Assembly: GCA_963169105.1 (NCBI GenBank)
Contig: OY720634.1
Coordinates: 114,860,430 to 114,924,429, forward strand
Source of the DNA: Ceriagrion tenellum
Taxonomy: Eukaryota > Arthropoda > Insecta > Odonata > Coenagrionidae
Direction of reading: 5' to 3'
Length of the DNA stretch: 64,000 nucleotides
Part shown: positions 14,640 through 25,200 of the stretch, one piece after another
Numbering within the stretch: position 1 is the first letter of the stretch
Layout of the letters: each line of letters begins with the position of its first letter
Notes under the pieces: model-generated
Seen by the model: only the letters and a program-made list of their open reading frames with translations
What the model was told of the DNA's origin: nothing
Databases searched by the model: none
Translations under genes and position numbers: made by a program

Positions 14640-15080
14640 AATATTTTTATGAACTTACAAGCGGGATCCATAACGAATGCGTGGTGCCTGAGAAGTCAAA
14701 AAAAATAGTTTGGATCCCTACCGCGCAAAAACTAAGAGAGCAGGAGTGTGTAAAAACTGGCGGAATTTCCCGCGAATAGCATTTTTTAACAGACGGATTA
14801 AGTGAAAACCAACTGGACTTTAGTACCTCACCACTTTCACAATGTAAAGGAATCTGCAGAGCACAATGGTAATTATATATTGCATTACTGACCTTTAGCA
14901 GGCGCTCAACGTAGTTGGTGGGGATAGTTCCATTTTACTAGGGCGAAGCTTAGAATTCGATAAGAGGAATTAACGAGACACTTAAAACCCTTTAATGGTC
15001 TAAAGCGCATATTAGGACATCAGATTGGAGACCAATGTAGGCAGCGGCTGGACGTAGAGAAACACAGGGTCAAAAGTTAT
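14640..15080 (+). mobile_element. R1/I-like LINE reverse-transcriptase relic
   Basis: The plus strand carries KSKKIVWIPTAQKLREQE near 14700 (RT fingers; R1-type elements have VVWIPKPGK here). Then FLTDGLSENQLDF near 14795 resembles the LSENQFGFRKGRST block. NETLKTL and GLKRILGHQIGDQCRQRL near 14970-15050 may be a post-RT segment. Frames shift between blocks and the catalytic region is missing. Confidence 0.5.
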
Positions 15081-16077
15081 GGCTAGGGAAATCAAAGAGT
15101 TACTTTGAGGGTATCATGGCTGGGGCATGTAAGAAAATGCAGGAATAAAGGTCAAGATATATCCACTTGCTTTGAAATGCGTTTAAAATTCCTTTTTCCG
15201 CTTCTAACTTCGTTAAAAAAAAGGATCAGACACAGGATCAGCGATTTCGTGTACACTTTAATACCTTAATTATTCAATATCCCCACGATTTTATATGTGT
15301 AGAGCCTGTGCAGATCGATAGCAATGCACACATATTAAAAATACGAATAAGAAGCGTTATGTTCCTTATGGCTTGAAAAAACTTACTCAGGTCACGGAAT
15401 TTCCAGCTACCGGCGCGCGTCTCAGGCTCCGGACGCGCGTACGAAAAATCAAATGTAATTTTCGGCGTCGCATATGAATTTTCAATTTTATTTCAGATCT
15501 ATCATTAAAAAGCTTCAAAAAGTGATTTACTATGAGTCACTTGACAGTCACTTTCGTTAAACGTTAGATATTTACTACTTAATATGAAATTTTGCATGAA
15601 AATAGCGTCCGCCACTTGGTAACGTAATGTCACCAAAATTATGGAAAAAAACTTCCAAATTTAAGCACAGTAAAGTAAAATAGTGGTTTTAACAGACATA
15701 GTAGTTTTTTATCCGACCAAATTCTTCCCACAGTGTCACCCTTGACTGAAATAGGAAGATTTTCGCATAAAAGTGAAGTCGTGTAATTTTGGAATTTTTG
15801 TAATATTTGAGCCACTATATCTCGGCAACGGCGACAGAACATGACCAATGATATGCCATTCCTTAGTTGCCAATCAATTGTGAGTATTTGTACAAAGTGT
15901 CATGATTCTATCTCCAAAAAAGCCATTTTGGAATTTTGTCCAGCTTTTTTCGATGTCTGTCCACTGTGCGGTGCCACAATCAGAGCACGAAACGGCGGGA
16001 CGAAACGGAGAAAATATACGGAGATTACTTTTAAGCATTAACGCCTCAGACATAATAATTTTATCTTTCGATAAATT
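15081..16077. other. No recognised feature
   Basis: Short frames at 15639-16126 include a Cys-containing stretch (CTKCHDSI, then CPLCGATI, over 15841-16041) that hints at a zinc-binding fold but is too short to assign. Confidence 0.3.
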
Positions 16078-16930
16078 ATCTACATCTACATACTATCCTA
16101 CGAGCCACCGCATGGGCGTGTGGTAGGGGGTGTTAGGACACGAGCCGTGTAAAGGATACGGTTTTGGGAAATGAAAAGGTGAATGGTATAATGGGAGTGT
16201 TTTCACTGGAGCTGTTTTTATTATGGTCACTTAATGTGCAAGAAAAGAACTTTTTTTTGTACATATCTCTTCAGCAATGTATCTCTCTTACTTTATCGCT
16301 TCTGCCGGGCCTAGAAATGTAGTGTGGTGTCAAAATGATATTTTTGTGCCGCTTATAAAACGCCTGTTCTGAATTTCTTAAAGAAACTAGCCTCAGAGTC
16401 TCTAGAGGCTCCCAACCTAATCCCTCAAAAAGCTGAGAAGCACTCTATACCCGCTTGTAGCAGTTTTTAACGAAGCGCGCAGCTTTTCTTTGTATTTTAT
16501 GCTTTTGGTAGAATCTTTTTGTCCAGGGTCCCAAATGCTCGCTTCGCATTCGAGGTGAGGCCTTACCAAAGCGAAGTAGATCCTCTCTTATACTTTTTAA
16601 TCCGAAGACTATTCCTATCATGCGCTTGATAAATCTTAGTTTCTTTAATGCTGTGTCGCATCTATGTGTGTTCCTTGCAATAAGTCTGAAATTAAGACAA
16701 TACTAATATGTACATTTGAGTTTATCAAAAGACCATATGTTTACTCCACCCACATTGTAGATAAGGCGTTCGTGCGATGATTTTCGCAAGAAGTTTACTG
16801 AGGTACATTTACTAAGATTTAGTTCTCGCCCCCACTCCTGGCACCACGAATGAACGTTGTTTAGGTCCGATGATAGACCTTTTAAGTCGGCGTCTTCGCT
16901 TATTTCGAGGCAGGTTTTTTAGTAGAATTA
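16078..16930 (-). mobile_element. LINE RT C-terminal part and 3' end (L2/CR1-like), second copy
   Basis: The minus strand reads ISEDADLKGLSSDLNNVHSW then CQEWGRELNLSKC near 16800-16890, typical of the region after RT motif C. Further on come QRKAARFVKNCYKRV near 16460 and LFEGLGWEPLETLRLVSLRN near 16400. The 3' UTR box (GGGCGTGTGGTAGGGGGTGT on the plus strand) and a TACATCTACATAC tail lie at 16078-16130. It is the same family as 10550-11058, in opposite orientation about 5 kb away. Relic with stops and shifts. Confidence 0.8.
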
Positions 16931-17033
16931 TGATGAATATACGATTTGAAAGTGCTCAGTTTTACCTTATATCTCATGATATGACTTAGATTGTGCTAAG
17001 CAATGAACTTCTATCTTGTTCATCGAAACAAGA

Positions 17034-17172
17034 ATTTCAAATGTATAGAGACTAACTGAAGAGCTTCAACCTAGAATCTCATACAAATAGAAACGTTAGC
17101 CTATCTGCCTAACCACTCATCCTCCTCACACCACTTATGCGTCTCGTCCCTTTCTTGATTCTCCAGAACCTT
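17034..17172 (+). repeat. Left arm of a 139-bp inverted repeat
   Basis: This arm is the reverse complement of 17987-18125 with apparently only one mismatch in the core (CCTAGAATC against CCTAAAATC). It contains GTCTCGTCCCTTTCTTGATT and is not low-complexity. The two arms enclose 814 bases. Confidence 0.85.
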
Positions 17173-17986
17173 CACCTCCTCGAAACCCTTCTCGAGGTAC
17201 GAGTGGAGTCCTTAAACCTCTCCGCCGAGAGGAAAGGGAAGGAGAATTGTTTGACTTAGGGGAGGAGGATTGAGGGGGAGGGGAGAGAGGAGAGAAGGGG
17301 GAAGGGTCGGGAAAGAAACCACGGGATCACGGTTTGAGTTCCGTAATCTTGTGGCGAGATCTTCATCCCGGCACCTCACTCGCCTAATGCGTACGCCTCA
17401 GAAACCCCTTTCCCCATAAGATGCCACGTCCCGCTCATCACCACAAGAACCATCTCTACCAATTTATTTCCTCCTCCACCTCCAACACCCTCTTTCATTT
17501 TCTCCTCCATCCGCTCTTTCGCTCTCTCTCCGACGCTTATCCCCCAGTATTCTCTGCTTTCCCCTTCGAGCATATGTTCCCAGTCTTGCTCTTGTACTCT
17601 CCACATTAGTTTTCATCCTTTCGCTCCAAAAACGCGACCCGTCATTCTGTGAGTCTTTCTCATATCGCCTGACTCCTTCCCCTTCACTCCTAAATATCGT
17701 TTACACTGCCACCTCTCCCTAATTAAATCATGCCTCTAAATTTTCCATCTAAGTCAGAATGGCAAACAGAAAGGCACTCGAGGAACGGCAATTCATAAGG
17801 TGATAAAGACTGGCTACACTAGTAAATGTTATACCTAAAAAACTAAGAAATATTGAAGTGGCATTATTCAATTAACAAATAACTAAATGTTCAGCTCTTT
17901 TCCGTCTTAATGACAGAATAGATAAAGATATAAAAGGCTGGAAGAACATATTTTAAACATAAAACATATTAAACCAAGATGGTTTT
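17173..17986. other. Spacer between the inverted-repeat arms, purine/pyrimidine-skewed
   Basis: The spacer has a purine-rich block (17225-17320) and a pyrimidine-rich block (17440-17560). The minus-strand frame at 17376-17606 reads MWRVQEQDWEHMLEGESREY, then a Glu/Lys/Gly-rich run. It is not recognised as any transposase. It may be chance coding in skewed sequence or the relic of an ORF inside a composite element. Confidence 0.4.
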
Positions 17987-18125
17987 AAGGTTCTGGAGAA
18001 TCAAGAAAGGGACGAGACGCATAAGTGGTGTGAGGAGGATGAGTGGTTAGGCAGATAGGCTAACGTTTCTATTTGTATGAGATTTTAGGTTGAAGCTCTT
18101 CAGTTAGTCTCTATACATTTGAATT
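17987..18125 (-). repeat. Right arm of the 139-bp inverted repeat
   Basis: This is the inverse copy of 17034-17172, running from AAGGTTCTGGAGAATC to TATACATTTGAATT. The near-identity implies a recent or conversion-maintained duplication. Confidence 0.85.
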
Positions 18126-19249
18126 TGGTATTTAGCATAAATCCATCTATACTGTTGATAATAGAAAAGAGAAACCTTTCACGATCAAACAGAGTACAGA
18201 TAAGGTACCAAGTATTTGTGAGAAAATTGACCATTGATTTTCGACAGATTAACACGTTCTGTCGTCCTCTGAACACAAACTGGTCATTTTCCGAATGATA
18301 TTACACCACATGTACGCATACATGACATGTGGCTGGAGTGAGAACTATAAATTAAAATATATAAAATATAATACAGGCTTAACGAGAGAGTAAACAGTTA
18401 CTATGCCTCTAAAGGGAAAGGACGCTTGTAGAAGACATCCAAATAGACTAGAAAAGATAGGGAGGACGTATTGAGAAGTCTGAACGAAGTCCAAAAAGAA
18501 CAGACAAGAGGTCTGAAAAAAACATCACACTAATTGGGACGCCAGGTATGAACTGATTGTATTTAATCAACTTAGCCTAAACTATCTGACAATACTCTTC
18601 TCTCACTTCTAGGGCAGGTAGTCGAAATTCCAAGGTCGGTCTGAAAAGTTATGGTTTGGCTTTCCCAACTTACGGACAGTTGAGAAAAAATTAGGATGGG
18701 CTGCTGGAATTCTGGGTCGGATGAAAAGAGTTATTGGAATAGACCTATGGAAAAACTGAAGAATCGGCCTCAGAAATTTTTGTCTACGTTTATTTTATGA
18801 GTGTCAGTCAAACCAGCGGTCATCAGCAATTTCTCTTTCTTTAACACGTTTTACAACGCAGTATAAGTATGTGCAAACAATAAGACAGATTAGAAAAAAA
18901 CTGCTGAACAGAAGTTTGCAGCTAGAAGGGCAAGAACCTCGAGAGGCTACAACTTTAATATATTTGAAGCTAGCGAACACTAGATACGAATCGCGCTTTT
19001 ATTGTCGCACTCTACTTTTTCTCTTGCTAAAATACTCACTGTCAGTCGTGAACACGAATCAGGTGAGAACAAAACGAGTACTGAAATGTACAGGTCCTAT
19101 TCATTCCAAAACCTTGTTTTCTATACCAAGAAGCACAAATCGTAAATATGCAAGGCGATTCTTTATAGCGAGAGCATGACAAGCAAGAAGTCCCAACAAT
19201 CTTAAAAGAAAGCCTTGGTTAAATAGCAATGATGATGGTTAAAGCTGAA
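18126..19249. other. No recognised feature
   Basis: The frame at 18871-19179 is basic but matches no family I know. The upstream part of the Penelope RT would be expected here and is not recognisable. Confidence 0.35.
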
Positions 19250-20180
19250 TCAAGGGTTTTGGGGTAGACACCTTCGTAATATGGCCTCATGGGACCAGAG
19301 CTGATGAGTTCCAGCAACACCACATCAGCCAAAATGCATCCATTCAATTCTCAAATGAAATTGAAGAAAACGAGAGACTTACCTTCCTAGGATTCCTCGT
19401 CACCAGAAAAAGGGCGGGTATCTTTGGACACTATTCATCGAAAGAAAATCCACATCGACCGATATTAGAGTTTCAAATCTCACCACCATTCCAGTCAAAA
19501 AGCGTCAGTCCTTCAAATCCTACACCATAGGGCACAAGACACCTCAGACGCAAATTCCCTCGCCAGTGAGAAACAGAATCTCCTGACTGCGCTCCAACAG
19601 AATGCCCACAGCCGAGATCTCATCTTAAGATCACCCGAAAGGAAGAAGGGAAACACGATGTGGCCCTGAAAAGGACCGTGGAATCTGAGATAGATTCAAG
19701 AGGCACCAAAGGCATACGCTTTTTTACCATACGTTGACGACACTTCTGAAAAGTTCCCAACAGTTCTAGCCTAGCACGTCAGCTTGACAAGATGGAAAAG
19801 CGACACGAAGACCACTGACCTCCTTCGAACTGAAAAAGGTGGACGCCCAAAAAGACATTCACGAAGTAGAGTACGAAAAGAAGTGCAGCTACAGATTATT
19901 GTACATCCACCAAACTTCAGGATCCCTCCAATGTTCATTAGAGTAAAATTAGAGGGTAACGAAGAAGAAGCAATCAAGCCATCCCACTATTTCAGAGCAC
20001 GCTTCGTCAGCAACCGGAGACATAATCAACTTCGGGGAATTTCATATCATCGCCAAGGAAAATAAGTACTTCCCTCGGCTGATACGGTAGGCAATCGAAG
20101 TCGCTATGACTACCGATAACTTTATTACCTATGATGACTACCCCTATTCTCCACTTTCAAACGGATTTTCAACAGTCGAA
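19250..20180 (+). mobile_element. Penelope-like element: RT C-terminus and GIY-YIG endonuclease remnant
   Basis: The segment begins at the RT motif C region, FGVDTFVIWPHG (19256 onward; Penelope-like RTs have YVDDTFVIWPHG), so the catalytic DD is damaged. IQFSNEIEENERLTFLGFLV follows, and a frameshift leads to HRKKIHIDRY and SHHHSSQKASVLQ, typical of the Penelope RT thumb. After a linker with RFLPYV-like AFLPYVDDTSEK, a decayed GIY-YIG domain reads RLLYIHQTSGS (normally YIGQTGRS). It ends with the terminal block FPRLIREAIEVAMTTDNF near 20080. Several stops and shifts make it inactive. The 5' half of RT is missing or unrecognisable. Confidence 0.82.
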
Positions 20181-21329
20181 GACCAACAAACTCCAAAGCC
20201 AATCGCCCCAGACGTCCCAAAGCCATATCATTTGCTGGCCAAGATCCCCCTGTAATGCGGCCAAAATAACTCGGCAAATCACTTCGAATGTCGACTTAAA
20301 TGCCCGCAAAACTGTTGTCATCAGGGATGATCAAACGCGCGAAAACCCTCGAGTCATATAATTACCGCGGCAGCCTTTGTAGCAATGTTTTGAGCTGTGT
20401 ATTAATCTGCTAATAAAGAGTAGATCTCTTAAGCTTCCACACTCAACATAATTGGGATAAGATGGAGATATTTGTAACACAAAATTCGCAACAAAAAACA
20501 TCATCATGCAACCGACTATTGCATTAGACACACAACATACCTTCACCAACAGAAAATTGAATGATGCGTCATTGTTACCTACCCATAAAAATGGCAATCA
20601 AAATAGTGACAATTCTCACGGAATAACATGGATTCTCTAATCGTACATAGACGGCTACTGAAATGTTTTAATAGGAAAAAACTATACCCTCGGGGCCAGA
20701 ATTAAATAAACTGAGAATATGAAGACTGTGTGGTCAGTGAAATACAGTACCTTGACTCAACTCATTGATAGACATTACTAAATGTCCCAGGAATAATCAG
20801 ATAATATTTCTGTTTTACGGCTTTCCAAAATATCCCCAATACTAGAATTAAAAATTTTTATCACTCCGGAAATTGTTGCACTTGAATTTTTATGCTCCAT
20901 GAAAATGAAATACATGAAAAAATTTTACTTCGAGCACCTCCGCATCCCATCAGCAATAAGTACATATGAAAACAGGTGTTTTAGTAAACAATGTTTTGTT
21001 GATTGTTTCCTAATTTAAGCGTCAAAAACTCCAAATCTCAATTGAAACATCAGTCCAGGAAATAAAACTGAAAGGAAGGTTAACTACGAACGAAGGTTAC
21101 TACTAATGAGAAGGCAAAATTACTCGACTAAAAAGAAAAAGAAAGAGGTCCGCAAAGATAAGGGAAGGTCGTGGGAATTTGTATAATACAGCCGGTCTTC
21201 TTGGCCTACCAACCTAGATTAAGAATTTTTGAGCCAGAAGTGGGAGGAATGACGTTATTTTAGAGCGTTAATACGGGCTAAGAGCATTTGGCAGAGGTGA
21301 ATCTATGGGTATATACTTCTAATTTTCCT
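20181..21329. other. Probable 3' flank of the Penelope-like element, then plain AT-rich DNA
   Basis: Sequence to about 20410 may be the 3' untranslated part of the element. Beyond that no feature was seen. Confidence 0.3.
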
Positions 21330-22090
21330 TGTTTCGTCTCGAGCCCAAATGAGCACCACCTGCTGATTCGCCGGCCACTCCCAGCCGTCACTTTCTTGTT
21401 GGTTACCATTCTAGAGGACGATGGATTATGAACGTGAGAGAGGAAGAAGGTCTAAATCCGCTTCTCATCCTCCGCCTTCCTCTTTGCCCTCTCGTACCTC
21501 GAACCTCCTACGGCTCATCTTCCCGTCTCCCTCTCGCTTCCAAAGATACCACCTCGCGAGGCCCTACACGGACGCCCGGCGAATGCTTCCCGAGGAGGAG
21601 AATCAATTGAAGGGATGAGACGAGCGAAGGTGGGGAGCACAGGAAAGGGTTAACGCGGGAGGGGGTTGGGAGAACGGGAGGCAGGGTTGGAGAGGAGGAA
21701 AGCAAGCAGTCTAATTAGGAGGCCGGGTGAAGCTGATCCGATGGTTACGAGAGAGGATAACGAGGAGGAGACGGGGAATGAGGGGATTGAAGGGGGGAGA
21801 GAAAGTAATAAGGTCTGAGAGGAGGGAGATACACCGCTCCCTAAGGAGGTACATGGTCTTAGTTCCGCTCCCACCCACCACCCAACATTTCTCCTCACCT
21901 CGTGATTTCCAGCGATCTCCTCCCCAGACTGGTCCCCTTCCACAGAGGAATATAACGCTGGCAGCCCTACCGCCCCACAAGCCTTCCTTCCGACACATCC
22001 TACATCCATATATACATCTAAGTGGTGACCTGAGATCCGCCACAAGGGCGCGAACAAAGGGGTGAGAGGATACTAGGTATATTTCCATCG
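21330..22090. other. GC-rich tract with purine/pyrimidine blocks
   Basis: Long overlapping frames on both strands (21508-22088) arise from low stop-codon density and show no domain. A purine-rich block lies at 21605-21840 on the plus strand, and a pyrimidine-rich block follows. Confidence 0.3.
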
Positions 22091-24129
22091 TTGGGAATGA
22101 AAAAAGTGTTTCATTCTTATAGTGTTATATATATATATTTTTTTTTCCCATCACGGCATCCCTTTCGGGATAGCCAAATTCAACGGGCATATTCATTGCT
22201 TGAGGGGCTATAAAACGGCCCTCTATACATAACTTGTAATCGAGTGTATTTTGACAGATCAGTCCCAGCGCCTACATCTCCAAAATTATTCGGGTGATCT
22301 TATTTGTCGATTCTGAGAGGGAATCAACACATCTCAAGGGTCATAATTAAACTCAAGTCTCCTGTACCATTCCAGAAGGCCTCAACGCTTCAATTTGGGG
22401 GTAAGTATGTGATACATAAGGTTTTTTTTATAACTTTGAAAGCCATAGTTATTGAATTACATGTATTGTATAAAATAATCTATATTATGGGCACTAAAGC
22501 TCTAGAGGAGGTGCTTGTATAACAAAATCAAAATTATCATTGATGATATATCCCAACTATTCTCGCTTACTTTCTTCGTGCTTGGAGAGGCGTCTCGCAT
22601 CGGTAAGACACCACTTATTTCGCCACTGTATTTCGTAGAACTTCATAAAATTTATTGTTAAGAAGAAAGGCATGGCCTTAGCAATGGGAAATAACATAAC
22701 TGTTCACTGAAAGCTATAATTAATCAATGAATAATATCCTAGACTTCATCCCGAAGCCCGCTACCAACCCGCCAGTGCCCAATGCGCCCATCCCTTGCTA
22801 AACCATTTCAAAACGTTAGAAACACGAGATGAGGAAGACTAAGAAGAAACATGGGATGGTGATAGGGAGAAAGGTGATTGAGGGAAGGCAGAAAGCGCAA
22901 CTAGGAGGGATTTCGGGCAGAGATCCTCGGAGGTGAAGCTTATAAAGGAAGCGGAACGTTACCATTTAAGGTGGATACTCGAAGCGACATGGCACGAGGT
23001 TTATGTGTGCATAGGTAGGATGAAAGATTTCCAGTAGACAGGATACTCCAAGTACAGACGCATCGGTGTAGGTTGGCAATAGATTTTTAACGAATCGACG
23101 GCTATCGGCGAGTGACTGCATCCTTTATGACAACACCAAGGACTTTCAGTATATAAAAATAATCGCTTGACATCAGTAGCTCTATGAGACTATCATATTC
23201 TTTCTTAATAAGAGAAAAAATGTATAAATCATTTATTCTTCCACCTGACACATTATCGTTTACTAACATGTTCTTCAGAGTACTTGGCATTTTGATTACC
23301 TGTAGACCTCTAAGAGGTTTCCATATAATGGTAACTACATGCATAAGCGTGACCCTAATTAATAAGACAACGGTCTTCGATTGAAAGGGTATTCAGAAAC
23401 TAAATGAGTTTCAGATTGGTATATATTGTTAACTAATGAGAGGAAAAAATTAAATCAAAGTAGTTCCCTAGTACCCGACTAAAATGATTATTTAACAACG
23501 TCTGCTAAACAATAAACATATATCCTCCTCATAATCTGGTTCCACATGCAGGCTTACACATTTGACTCAAATGAAGATCAAATGAAACTGAGGAGCATGG
23601 CCGTAATTAATTCTTCATATGTCCCCATAGACCCCTGCCTTACAGCAAGAAAGACCAGCCAACTCATAACCATCGAAAGTTCTTGAGTCTAATTCCAGGA
23701 CAAAAATTCTAAAGGCGTCTCTCTACTATGCTCTTTACAGCGGCTCAACATTGCCTCGACGTCCAGGCTTTTAAAATCGTCCAGTTTTTAAAATCTCTTT
23801 TAATCACAACTGGAGGGATAATAACTTCGATTCAGGCCCGTAGACCCCGACTAAATGCATAGAGAGATCTTCGGGATACTTACTTACCTATGAGCAGCAC
23901 CAATGAACTCTAAGGTAAGATAAAATAATGATAGCACGCGAAAAGCTTTTTTAAGAAAAACTGGTACTCAACTAACATACTTGAGAGATACTAGCACCTC
24001 GACAGGTTTGGAGCAGTTTCTCCGGTCTGAGAAATAAAATAAGGTTATTTTCCCATATCGCCCCCTATACCATATTTTATCAGTGATATGATTATAAATT
24101 CTATCAAGTGATCGCCACAAAAAGAGGAG
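22091..24129. other. AT-rich DNA, nothing recognised
   Basis: Only short frames on both strands. There is a TA/T microsatellite at its start. Confidence 0.4.
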
Positions 24130-24336
24130 TTGATTAAATTGAGACCACCACGCCTCAAATTTATAAAACCGAAATTTAAAAGAGGGCGTTTTGAACCCAA
24201 CATTTCATCCGGTCCAAATTCAGCCGTCGTCGGTAAATTCCTCCTTCCGCTCCCTCCTGCAGCAAAGCTGTCTCCCAGTCCGCATGGCAGCAGCACCCAT
24301 CCTTACCCCCAAACATCCAACGAAAAAAAGCCCGTT

Positions 24337-24656
24337 CCCCCCCCCCCCCCAACCATCTCATCTCACTTAAACCCGTATCATACCAACATTCGATGCAGGC
24401 GATAAATTAGGCGTCCAACAAACGGGACGCGAGAAAGACCGTCGCTATTCGCACTACATCACCACCACGGCCAGCTCGGTCCTCTATACTGTCTACTGTC
24501 TCCATTCCTTCCGAATCTCTCCACCCTCCTTCTCCACACGTCCGCTTCACCCTCCCCCGAATAAAAATGCCGATTCCGCCCACCTCCCTCCGACCCTATC
24601 TCCGCACAGAGTCGGCAATCCCCGGGCCATTTCCCGATCTCCATGCCCCCCCCCCC
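24337..24656. repeat. Two long C runs in a C-rich tract
   Basis: C14 at 24337-24350 and C11 at 24646-24656 lie in a strongly C-rich plus strand (about 24240-25110). Such runs are prone to sequencing length errors. Confidence 0.7.
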
Positions 24657-25098
24657 TCCCCGCTCCCCACAACAGCTCCGTGCACCCCATTCTTCAATCC
24701 ACCCACACTCTAATCACTCTCAATCGATCCCCACTCGTCCCCTCCCCCCCACTCCTCGGGCAATCCCTTCCACCACCCCCCTTCCCCGGGATCTTTGTTC
24801 CCCCACATCTGCATCACCGCCCTCAACTCTTACGCTCGGAACCACCCCTACATTCCCACACACGCAGTATATTTTTCCCTTTCCCCGTTCCCACGGCCTC
24901 CCTTCTCCCTTGACCATGGCCGGCCTTCTACGCCTCCGCACAACAGACTCCATTTCTCTTCACGGACTCCACCCGAAGGCCGCGGACCGAATGACTCGAT
25001 TTCAGAGGGGCAGGTGGCGTGGAACGGTGGAGTTAATCTCTCTCTCTTTCTCTCGCCCCCTCCACCCGCTGAGAGCAGAGTTTCAATCCTGCAGGAGG

Positions 25099-25134
25099 AG
25101 GAAGCAGTAGATTCCCAGGAAGCAGTAGATTCCC
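25099..25134 (+). repeat. Two tandem copies of an 18-base unit
   Basis: AGGAAGCAGTAGATTCCC occurs twice head to tail. This is a minor local duplication at the end of the C-rich tract. Confidence 0.6.
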
Positions 25135-25200
25135 AGCAATCATTGGGACTAGGCAGTCCAAAAACACAGGCGCCTTTCAAGGGTAACGCCCAGTGAAAAA

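Larger units (their letters stand above)
24130..25200. other. C-rich tract without a recognised gene
   Basis: Overlapping Pro/Ser/His-rich frames on the plus strand (24130-24405, 24643-25110, 24795-25196) reflect base composition. No conserved motif, splice pattern or domain was seen. Confidence 0.3.

Noticed and set aside
15841..16041. CxxC...CPLC pattern suggesting a small zinc finger.
   Set aside because: Only 66 codons, no splice sites of quality and no recognisable finger spacing.
21650..22088. Overlapping frames of 112-135 codons on both strands.
   Set aside because: They occur on both strands of a GC-rich, skewed tract where stop codons are rare; no domain is visible in any of them.
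24643..25196. Pro/Ser/His-rich frames of up to 155 codons.
   Set aside because: Explained by the C-rich tract. They overlap in several frames and lack any conserved motif.
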